Source: Romeriopsis sp046049545 (GTDB lineage: Bacteria > Cyanobacteriota > Cyanobacteriia > Leptolyngbyales > Leptolyngbyaceae). From it: a stretch of 8,462 nt of DNA. A program made the translations under genes and the position numbers. The stretch is taken from the NCBI GenBank assembly GCA_046049545.1, contig JBJORF010000136.1, forward strand, positions 1 through 8,462, given 5' to 3'. Of this stretch, positions 1-5,056 are shown piece after piece; the first letter of the stretch is position 1; every line of letters begins with the position of its first letter. The notes beneath the pieces are model-generated. The model saw only the letters and a list, made by a program, of their open reading frames with translations. It was not told where the DNA came from and searched no databases.

Positions 1-1
1 G

Positions 2-265
2 AGCGAAGAAGAGGCCCATGCAGCGGCGCTGGCGGTGGCCCATGGGGAGGATATTTCGGATTGGATTGCGGCGATCAGGGAACAGTTAGCGAAAGTTGGT
101 ACGGCGATCACGCTTGAGACGTTGTTGAAAATGGTGCAGTTGCCATTGATTGAACTTTGGTTGGGGTTGCTATTGGGTGGGTATGAAATGAGACGTGAGG
201 TTGTGGCGTTTGAGCGGGATGAGGATTTTTATAGCGCGATCGGCATTCTGGTGGTGCCTGACTGA
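2..265 (+). CDS. 3' end of an unrecognised protein (partial, cut by window edge)
   Basis: The reading frame is open from the first complete codon at position 2 to a TGA at 263-265, giving 87 visible residues. A GTG at 35 is in frame, but the frame continues unbroken through charged, alanine-rich codons to the window edge (SEEEAHAAALAVAHGED), so the true start probably lies outside. The visible part is mostly helical in character. It has an amphipathic stretch (WIAAIREQLAKVG), then a leucine-rich helix (LPLIELWLGLLLGGYEMRRE), and ends FYSAIGILVVPD. I see no catalytic motif, cysteine pair or convincing membrane segment, and I do not recognise the family. It converges on the DUF6788 gene, with a long palindrome between the two stop codons. 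Confidence is in its being coding, not in a function. Confidence 0.55.
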   Translation, partial: SEEEAHAAALAVAHGEDISDWIAAIREQLAKVGTAITLETLLKMVQLPLIELWLGLLLGGYEMRREVVAFERDEDFYSAIGILVVPD

Positions 266-278
266 TCAGTGCTAGCCC

Positions 279-322
279 ACCTGCCAAAATTAACCAAAAT
301 GTTTTGGTTAATTTTGGCAGGT
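279..322. repeat. 44-bp palindrome (21-bp perfect arms, 2-nt centre)
   Basis: Positions 279-299 are the exact reverse complement of 302-322, with TG (300-301) at the centre. The arm begins ACCTGCC and continues AAAATTAACCAAAA. The palindrome lies between the stops of two convergent genes (265 on plus, 335 on minus), so a bidirectional terminator is one reading. However, no T-run follows it on either side, and a 2-nt loop is too tight for a simple hairpin. A cruciform, a dimeric protein site or a mobile-element end are equally possible. Its sequence is unrelated to the three TCTTGTAC hairpins further right. Confidence 0.85.
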
Positions 323-334
323 CAAGATCTCCTG

Positions 335-607
335 CTACGGTATCGATCGACGATATTCTTTTTTTGCCTTGCCATTGATCCAGACTGAACGATACCAGTA
401 TGGCCCATGCCGATAGTCGGTCTGGGCGCAACGACAATTGGCTTTGCCACATTTGCGATATTCCTCGCGCCAAATTTCTACTGGCTCTGTCGTGGTCTTA
501 CGAATCTCAACTTCTGCTGTAAGTTGTGCGACCAGATATTCCAGGTCAGATAGCGAGAGTTTTTGGGCTTGTTGAAATAGCTGGTGCGCATCAGGACGTT
601 GTGGCAT
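335..607 (-). CDS. DUF6788 family small protein with Cys cluster
   Basis: This 90-residue protein resembles DUF6788, whose function is not known to me. The N-terminal half is a charged amphipathic helical region (residues 8-36, LFQQAQKLSLSDLEYLVAQL). The C-terminal half carries the family signature W46-REEYRKCGKANCRC, then RHGPYWY (66-72), then a basic strand ending KKEYRRSIP. C53, C58, C60 and H67 could bind a metal such as zinc; this is inferred from spacing only. I chose the ATG at 605-607 because AAAGG lies 8 nt upstream and the family pattern needs nothing earlier. A TTG at 667 is also in frame, 10 nt after a GGAGG at 678-682, and would add 20 residues encoded by hairpin DNA. The gene is bracketed by palindromes on both sides (279-322 and 630-677), so it may be the cargo of a small repeat-bounded cassette. 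Confidence 0.8.
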   Translation of the reverse strand: MPQRPDAHQLFQQAQKLSLSDLEYLVAQLTAEVEIRKTTTEPVEIWREEYRKCGKANCRCAQTDYRHGPYWYRSVWINGKAKKEYRRSIP

Positions 608-629
608 GAGTCGAGCCTTTGAGCCTTCA

Positions 630-677
630 CTGAATCTTGTACCAGAATGGACAAGACTTCTGTACAAGATAAGTCAG
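630..677. repeat. Hairpin repeat copy A (TCTTGTAC family)
   Basis: An imperfect inverted repeat. 634-642 (ATCTTGTAC) pairs exactly with 662-670 (GTACAAGAT). It is extended inward by 644-646 with 659-661 across a bulged C643. It is extended outward by CTGA (630-633) with TCAG (674-677) across a 3-nt bulge at 671-673. The loop is about 12 nt. It lies 22 nt upstream of the DUF6788 start codon and would be in that gene's 5' leader. It shares its core with the hairpins at 719-777 and 2894-2938 and is the most decayed of the three. Confidence 0.7.
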
Positions 678-718
678 CCTCCAAATATATCAGGCTTTTG
701 GCAGTTAGAGGATGGGCT

Positions 719-777
719 GGTTTCGTTCTATCTTGTACTAGGTAGAGCCAATCCTGGTACAAAGATAGAACGAAACC
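719..777. repeat. Hairpin repeat copy B (TCTTGTAC family)
   Basis: 719-742 pairs with 753-777 to form a 24-bp stem, with a single bulged A near 763, one T739/G756 wobble and a 10-nt loop (743-752). The outer arm (GGTTTCGTTCTA and its complement) is specific to this copy. The inner arm TCTTGTACTAGG (731-742) is identical to 2900-2911 in copy C. It sits between the DUF6788 gene and the IS5-type transposase remnant, with no gene of its own. The ten bases 729-738 are also the exact complement of 662-671 in copy A, so A and B could pair with each other. Confidence 0.85.
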
Positions 778-879
778 TTGAAAAATTGATTGCCCCGGCG
801 GTCTGGAGTCCACGATCGCGGAACTGGCGTGATTGGTGATCGTCAGGCTGCGGCTGAGATTACCTTTTGCTTGAATTTC

Positions 880-1074
880 GTTGTCATTCCGCCCAAGCGC
901 AACCGGAAAGTCTTACGTGAGTACGGTAAAGAGCTCTACAAAGCCCGACATTTGATTGAGAACTTCTTTGCCAAATTGAAGTAATATCGGGCCATTGCGA
1001 CCCGCTACGACAAACTCGCAGAGACCTTTCTCAGCGCCATTTACATGATTGCTGTCGTCATCTGGCTCAATTGA
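880..1074 (+). pseudogene. IS5-family transposase, C-terminal remnant with in-frame stop
   Basis: The frame reads VVIPPKRNRKVLREYGKE, then LYKARHLIENFFAKLK, a stop, then YRAIATRYDKLAETFLSAIY and finally VVIWLN before TGA (1072-1074). This is the C-terminal third of an IS5-family DDE transposase; the E of HLIENFF is the likely third catalytic acid. TAA at 982-984 stands where relatives have CAA (Q), so one base change splits the remnant. The N-terminal DDE region is absent: upstream of about 880 I see no convincing homology, although the frame stays open back to 790. ATGACACTCCC just after the stop (about 1074-1085) could be a residual terminal inverted repeat, but the left end is not visible. 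The element is dead and cannot move by itself. Confidence 0.8.
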
Positions 1075-1212
1075 TGACACTCCCTAGAGCTTTCGACGGT
1101 AATTTACAGTCATGAATCCGGTAAATGGGGTAATCAATGAGAGCGGTTAATCGGTCGAGTATATCCTAGGCGTGAAATCAGTAAATTTACTTACACGAAT
1201 AGAATCGTATGA

Positions 1213-1237
1213 GATTTTTTGGAAAGAGCAAAAAATC
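1213..1237. terminator. AT-rich hairpin downstream of the ATPase gene
   Basis: GATTTTTTG (1213-1221) and CAAAAAATC (1229-1237) are exact reverse complements around a 7-nt loop. The hairpin lies about 32 nt beyond the stop of the minus-strand ATPase gene. The stem is weak (two G-C pairs) and no clear T-tract follows on the minus strand, so its use as a terminator is uncertain. The rest of 1075-1268 holds only AT-rich sequence with a 12-bp palindrome AGTAAATTTACT at 1180-1191; I see no gene there. Confidence 0.3.
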
Positions 1238-1268
1238 CCCAGAATTTTTTTAGAAATGGTCCCGACGT

Positions 1269-2819
1269 TCAAGCGTAGATTACCGTGATCTCCCTGCCTG
1301 ATTCTGTCTGATGAACCGCTGCTCGTAACCGTACTTCAATACGTGATATGTCTTTACGCCGATCGAAGATCACCAACCAGCCAAAATCTAATCCCAGCCT
1401 TGCCAAATACCCATCAATCTGCGCCAATCCCCGTGCCAATTGATCCCGCCCATCATCCCGCTGCACCTTAATCTCAATCCCTAAAATCACCGCACCATAA
1501 CGTAAACATAAATCCATCCGATCGCGACCGATCGCGTATTCCCGCTCCAATGTCCCACCGCCATTCACCACGCGATGTAAGAACGCCATCAATACCAAAT
1601 GCGGTGCAATCTCATGGTAAGCCGCACTATTCAGCAATGGCTCCCCATGTTGCAACCAGAACGCCATAAATGCCTCACGCAAAGCATCAACATTCAATTC
1701 TCCCGTTCCCGTTAACCAAGTCGGACTAATTTGCGGCAAAGAAGCCATTGGTGTTACGGTCAAAACTCTTGGTAGGACTTCCCGGTATATTGGATTCGCG
1801 ATCGTCAGTCCACCTTGCTCATCGATTTGGCATAAACCCAAGTCCAGCAAAAATTGAATATTGTCATTTGGGACATCACCGAGCTCTGTCCCCGCCAGCA
1901 TCGGCTCAATAACTTGCTTGACTCGCTCCTCTCGCAACCGTTCGGCTAGACTATCCAAATGCGTATCTTGCCGTCGAATCAACGTTTCTTTTGCCCGTTG
2001 GAAATGCTCGATCGTGATTGTCGTTCTTGGATCAGGTGCAATTACTTCAACGATTTCCTTTGCCAATGCATTGACTAACCAAGGCTGACCCTGAGTTAGC
2101 TCAAAAGCAAGCTGTACTGCATCTGACATAAATACTTGTCCGGTTTCTGCTGTATGTTGCGCATAAAGTTCGGCTACTTCTTCAGCATTAAAATTTCTTA
2201 GCGTGAATGAACCCACTTTGATATTAAACGGACTCGAAGTCTGCAAGTTATCACTCCCCCCTGACGCAATTTTATAATCCCGCACATCTCGTAGGCCAAT
2301 CAGCCCGATCGAATGGGGGAAATTCTTGGGCCGATCGGGAAACCCATCCCGCAACTGACGCAAAATCGATAACAGTGCTGCATCACGCAGCGCATCAATC
2401 TCATCAATCAAAATCACCAAAGGCGGCGATGATGTCTTCGCCCAATTTCCTAATGCTGATTGAATCTGTTCTCCCGGTTTCGCTTCCGGCCAAGCAAGCG
2501 GCTGTAATTCCTCCGGTAATCGGCTCTCGATCGCCCGTCTCCAGGAACCGAGGATCGCCTGTTCTGCTTTACCAACATCATAGGAAAAGGGCTGTCCTAC
2601 CTCAACCGACACCATCACTGCGGTAAATTTTCCGGAGGCCGTCAACTGTTCTGCCAAGGCCAACATCGCCGTCGATTTTCCCGTCTGACGCGGTGCATGC
2701 ACCACAAAATAATTCGCCTGCTCAATCAGCCGCCCCAAATCCGGCAACCGCTGCGTTGGCGGTAGCATGTAGTGCATCTCTGGCTTGCAAGGCCCAGTCG
2801 TATTAAACCAACGCGCCAT
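1269..2819 (-). CDS. AAA-like ATPase fused to a PD-(D/E)XK nuclease-like domain
   Basis: This 516-residue protein has an N-terminal P-loop ATPase and a C-terminal restriction-nuclease-like fold. The family opening TGPCKPEMHYMLPP (8-21) leads to Walker A APRQTGKST (42-50, K48). Walker B is LVILIDEID (134-142) and a sensor-like strand IGLIGLRDVRDYK lies at 171-183. LTQGQPWLVNAL (241-252) is typical of the lid helices in STAND/ORC-like ATPases. Near the C-terminus, D436, E449 and K451 (RMDLCLRYG, then GIEIKV) fit the PD-(D/E)XK catalytic triad. All key residues are present, so it appears intact. The family is widespread in bacterial accessory DNA, annotated as AAA-like ATPase. Its role is unsettled; DNA processing or defence is plausible. 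The ATG at 2817-2819 is the only start that keeps the conserved opening. No good Shine-Dalgarno is visible. It probably has its own promoter, because hairpin C separates it from the broken gene upstream. Confidence 0.85.
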   Translation of the reverse strand: MARWFNTTGPCKPEMHYMLPPTQRLPDLGRLIEQANYFVVHAPRQTGKSTAMLALAEQLTASGKFTAVMVSVEVGQPFSYDVGKAEQAILGSWRRAIESRLPEELQPLAWPEAKPGEQIQSALGNWAKTSSPPLVILIDEIDALRDAALLSILRQLRDGFPDRPKNFPHSIGLIGLRDVRDYKIASGGSDNLQTSSPFNIKVGSFTLRNFNAEEVAELYAQHTAETGQVFMSDAVQLAFELTQGQPWLVNALAKEIVEVIAPDPRTTITIEHFQRAKETLIRRQDTHLDSLAERLREERVKQVIEPMLAGTELGDVPNDNIQFLLDLGLCQIDEQGGLTIANPIYREVLPRVLTVTPMASLPQISPTWLTGTGELNVDALREAFMAFWLQHGEPLLNSAAYHEIAPHLVLMAFLHRVVNGGGTLEREYAIGRDRMDLCLRYGAVILGIEIKVQRDDGRDQLARGLAQIDGYLARLGLDFGWLVIFDRRKDISRIEVRLRAAVHQTESGREITVIYA

Positions 2820-2893
2820 GGTCGCACCAAACCCAAACGAACTCCCGAATCATACCAAATCTTCGCCTCTGCCTCTGCCATATTCAAGCTGGT

Positions 2894-2938
2894 GCCTGAT
2901 CTTGTACTAGGAAATAAAACTCTGGTACAAGATCAGGC
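2894..2938. repeat. Hairpin repeat copy C (TCTTGTAC family)
   Basis: GCCTGATCTTGTACTAG (2894-2910) pairs with 2922-2938 to give a 17-bp stem with one T2908/G2924 wobble and an 11-nt loop. The inner 12 bases TCTTGTACTAGG match copy B exactly, and the wobble is at the equivalent place. It starts 8 bp beyond the stop of the glycosyltransferase fragment and 75 bp upstream of the ATPase start, so it occupies the gap between two co-directional genes. A transcription-stop function is possible for the fragment, but there is no T-tract. Confidence 0.85.
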
Positions 2939-2946
2939 GTAATGAA

Positions 2947-3618
2947 TCAACGCTCTGCTAATCGCTCCAGAAGAACTGCTCCATTCAGCGCCGAATCCAT
3001 GCTGGCTATGCTCTGTTGAAACATTTCGGCCTGCTGTCGATAACGTTGATCTGCCAAAACTTTTCGCACTGCCTGCTTAATCTGCTGGGGTTGAGGCTGC
3101 TGGGTCTTCAAATCAATCCCCGTGCCTGACCAAGCCACCCGCGCACAAACTTCCGGCTTCTCCTCTGTCTTGCCCGCACAGATCAACGGTACGCCATGTG
3201 ATAGCGCTGTTTGCACCCCATTAAACCCACCATTGGTGATCATCACATCCACTAGCGGCAACAACTGCCCGTGGGGAATAAATGGCTCCACCTGAACATT
3301 ACTTGGCAAACTCGTCAGCCCCAGCTCCTCAATTTTCCGATCGCCCAGCGTCACCACTAGATGTACAGGCTCATCGGTCAATGCTTTAATCGTCGGCACA
3401 ATCAAATCCTGCGGGTCGTTGGATAATGTCCCTTGAGTGACATGGACGATCGGTTTATCCTTGGGTAAATCCAGAACCGAGCTAATTTCCCCTCCTGGCG
3501 GAAAGCACGGGCCAATGAAGTGAAACTGCGGTGGCAAATTCTGGCGCGGATAGTCAAATCCGGGAATCGTACAAGACAAGTACAGATATGGCGAAATCAC
3601 ATCGAACAGAAAAGGCAT
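2947..3618 (-). pseudogene. 5'-truncated glycosyltransferase (GT1/MGT type), C-terminal half
   Basis: The 223 residues from the ATG at 3616-3618 match only the second half of a GT-B glycosyltransferase of the UDP-sugar GT1/MGT group, normally about 400-430 residues. Visible landmarks are CTIPGFDYPRQNLPP (16-30), HFIGPCFPP (33-41), the strand VHVTQGT (58-64) and PFIPHGQLLPLVDVMITNGG (112-131). The donor-site loop follows: GVQTALSHGVPL (134-145), then KTEEKPEVCARVAWSGTGIDL (150-170). TNGG replaces the usual HGG/HCG, as in a cyanobacterial subgroup. The N-terminal acceptor-binding domain is missing. Upstream of 3618 the frame runs into proline/arginine-rich antisense of the neighbouring plus-strand gene, up to 3717, with no glycosyltransferase-like residues. 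A lone donor domain is unlikely to be active, so I call it a pseudogene, although the remaining half has no internal stop. Confidence 0.8.
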
Positions 3619-3660
3619 ATCCCCCTTCAGTCCAATCCTGCTCCTGTTACTGGCGGAAAG

Positions 3661-4377
3661 TTGGTAAAGGCGGCAGCATCGCCACCACCGCCACCAGCAC
3701 CGGGAACGCCACTGCAAAAATTGATTGCCCAGCTATCCGAAGCGGAGCGCATCAAGTTTTTACAGATATTGCAGGCTTCCGGCGTTGACCCGGCTGACCC
3801 CTATCTCAATATCCTGGCCTCTCATGCTGTGATTGCTGAGAGTATCACCACCGCACCCGATAAGATTGCCACAGTCATCAATGAATTGTCAGGCACGATG
3901 CTGGCTCAGGCCGATCGGTACTTAGCCCAGGCGAAAGATGCTGCATTGAAGCAAACTGAGGCTGCTATCGCTCAGTCAGTGGCCCGCTTAATCAAGAGAT
4001 CAAAAGACCAACAGGCTTTTACCAGTTGGCTGCCGATCGTCTTGCCCTTGTCGATCGCGGTGGTTTCCCTACTGACGATCGGGGTGGGTTCGGGCTATCT
4101 GTTTGCCTTGTTCCAACGCGGGCCGATCGCCCCTGGTGAATCGGTGAAGTTAACACAGGCGGAAGTGGCTGCTCTGAAGTATTGGCGATCGGAGGAAGGG
4201 CAGCTCGCCGAGAACATTGTGAAGTGGAACGCGGGGCAGATTGTGGCTTGCCAAAAAGCTCAGGTCGAACTGTTCAAGCCTGGGGAAGAAGTTGTTATCT
4301 CTGGCTATGGCAAAGTTCAGTCCGGCGCTTGCGTCCTCTGGGTTGTCCCCCCAAGCTCACGCAGATTCTCGAAGTGA
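3661..4377 (+). CDS. DUF6753-like membrane protein, probably 5'-truncated
   Basis: From the TTG at 3661 this reads 238 residues. It has a Pro/Ala-rich start (SPPPPPAPGTP, 7-17) and then KFLQILQASGVDPADPYLNIL (32-52), typical of DUF6753 proteins, which are frequent in cyanobacteria. A long Ala/Gln-rich amphipathic, coiled-coil-like helix (79-118) is followed by one membrane segment (about 124-151) and a C-terminal domain containing KYWRSEEG, WNAGQIVACQ and ACVLWVVPPSSRRF. C197 and C224 may form a disulphide. Function is unknown. Coding-like sequence (QSNPAPVTGGK) continues upstream of 3661 to about 3625, where it meets the broken glycosyltransferase, so the native start is probably lost. A GTG at 3520 is in frame but lies in glycosyltransferase antisense. 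No convincing ribosome site precedes either candidate, so expression is doubtful. Confidence 0.6.
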   Translation: MVKAAASPPPPPAPGTPLQKLIAQLSEAERIKFLQILQASGVDPADPYLNILASHAVIAESITTAPDKIATVINELSGTMLAQADRYLAQAKDAALKQTEAAIAQSVARLIKRSKDQQAFTSWLPIVLPLSIAVVSLLTIGVGSGYLFALFQRGPIAPGESVKLTQAEVAALKYWRSEEGQLAENIVKWNAGQIVACQKAQVELFKPGEEVVISGYGKVQSGACVLWVVPPSSRRFSK

Positions 4378-4395
4378 TTTGTGTCACACAAAAAT

Positions 4396-4416
4396 CAATC
4401 TAATCTACTTAGATTG
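4396..4416. repeat. 8-bp hairpin between two plus-strand genes
   Basis: CAATCTAA (4396-4403) and TTAGATTG (4409-4416) are exact reverse complements around a 5-nt loop. It lies 18 bp after the stop of the DUF6753-like gene and 11 bp before the next reading frame. It is AT-rich with no T-run, so terminator activity would be weak. Confidence 0.4.
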
Positions 4417-4427
4417 GGATTCAGCAC

Positions 4428-4601
4428 TTGGAAAAATTTCAAACACTGAAAAAATCTTTGTTCCTGTTGGCAGTAGGGGCGATCGTCATTGTGCAGCTTC
4501 CGGCCCAAGCCCAGACTACTGCTGCCAACGTCGTTCCGATCGGGGATGGCAACACGATTACGGTACAGGCTGGTGGCCGTCATGAGTTTAATCTGGTTTG
4601 A
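4428..4601 (+). pseudogene. Signal peptide plus truncated thermonuclease-like N-terminus
   Basis: A 57-codon frame from TTG 4428 to TGA 4599-4601. The first part is a textbook Sec signal peptide: a basic LKK at 7-9, a hydrophobic core LFLLAVGAIVIVQL at 11-24, and cleavage after AQA (26-28). The mature start AANVVPIGDGNTITVQAGG resembles the first beta-strands of staphylococcal-nuclease-like (SNase) domains, which read approximately VVxVxDGDTIxV followed by VRLxGID. After GGRHEFNLV the frame stops and no later SNase strand (RLxxIDAPE, the basic active site) is found in any frame before the next gene. D40 and the T of NTI are kept, but the second D of DGD is N42. This is therefore a short 5' fragment, or a tiny secreted peptide if it is expressed. 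No ATG is available; the only in-frame common start after the TAG at 4410 is the TTG. Confidence 0.45.
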
Positions 4602-4604
4602 ACA

Positions 4605-4649
4605 ATTAAAATAAACAGCAACCTACCGATCAGTGACGCGCTCGGGAGG
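4605..4649 (-). terminator. Candidate terminator of the response-regulator genes
   Basis: On the minus strand CCTCCCGA (4649-4642) can pair with TCGGTAGG (4629-4622), 7 of 8 positions, around a 12-nt loop. It is followed by the T-rich run TTGCTGTTTATTTTAATTG. It begins 8 nt past the stop of the CheY-like gene, as expected for a Rho-independent stop, though the stem is short. Confidence 0.4.
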
Positions 4650-4657
4650 CAGTGGAA

Positions 4658-5032
4658 TTACTGTTCCCACTCCAATAGACTCGCAATTTGTTGAGCCAAT
4701 GTCAACGGATCAAATGGCTTAGCAATCATCGCTTTAATTCCCAATTTTCGACAGGTTTGCGAATCAGCTGACTGAAGATCGCCAGTTAGCAATACCACGG
4801 GAATTGCTTGCGTCGAGGGATTGGCTTGTAACCGTTGAAAGGTCATCAGCCCATCCATTTCGGGCATTATCAAATCGAGTAAAATTGCATCGGGCTGCTC
4901 TGCTTCTGCGATGAGCAGCCCTTCGCGACCAGAACTAGCGGTGATCACGTCCCACCCTGCCATCGTTTCCAAGCACATTTGGGCCGCTTCTTGAATATAC
5001 TCCTCATTGTCTACCACTAGAATACGCTTCAT
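4658..5032 (-). CDS. Single-domain CheY-like response regulator
   Basis: A stand-alone receiver domain of 124 residues with no output domain. The full acidic pocket is visible: D8-N9-E10 after strand 1 (RILVVDNEE), the phospho-acceptor D53 in LLDLIMPEMDG, T83 in VVLLTGD and K105 in AKPFD. It should therefore be phosphorylatable. There are two ATGs. I prefer the second (5030-5032), because GGGAGG at 5039-5044 is 6 nt before it, whereas it directly abuts the first (5036-5038), which would add only Met-Ser. The start lies 24 bp after the stop of the large regulator on the same strand, so the two are almost certainly co-transcribed. A likely role is as phosphate partner of the Hpt domain in that protein, or of a sensor kinase encoded elsewhere; no kinase is in the window. 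Confidence 0.9.
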   Translation of the reverse strand: MKRILVVDNEEYIQEAAQMCLETMAGWDVITASSGREGLLIAEAEQPDAILLDLIMPEMDGLMTFQRLQANPSTQAIPVVLLTGDLQSADSQTCRKLGIKAMIAKPFDPLTLAQQIASLLEWEQ

Positions 5033-5038
5033 TGACAT

Positions 5039-5044
5039 CCTCCC
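5039..5044 (-). promoter_or_regulatory. Shine-Dalgarno GGGAGG of the CheY-like gene
   Basis: On the minus strand GGGAGG is followed by ATGTCAATG. Its 6-nt spacing to the second ATG decides the start in favour of MKRILVVDNEE over MSMKRIL. Confidence 0.6.
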
Positions 5045-5056
5045 AATTTAGTAAAC

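Noticed and set aside
279..322. Palindrome as an ordinary Rho-independent terminator
   Set aside because: The loop is 2 nt, the stem is AT-rich internally and no T-run follows on either strand, so I recorded it as a repeat instead.
606..839. Open plus-strand frame of 77 codons between the DUF6788 gene and the IS5 remnant
   Set aside because: It runs through both hairpin repeats A and B, has no recognisable protein pattern, and overlaps the 5' end of nothing coding on its own strand. It is an accidental frame.
790..880. Upstream extension of the IS5 transposase frame
   Set aside because: The frame is open, but residues such as GVHDRGTGVIGDRQ do not resemble the DDE region expected before VVIPPKRN, so I did not include it in the remnant.
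3520..3660. GTG at 3520 as the start of the DUF6753-like protein
   Set aside because: Its first 30 or so codons are antisense to recognisable glycosyltransferase coding sequence and no ribosome site precedes it. It could be used now by accident but is not a native start.
3619..3717. Minus-strand extension of the glycosyltransferase fragment beginning with many Trp, Arg and Cys residues
   Set aside because: This is the antisense of the proline/alanine-rich start of the DUF6753-like gene and has no glycosyltransferase pattern.
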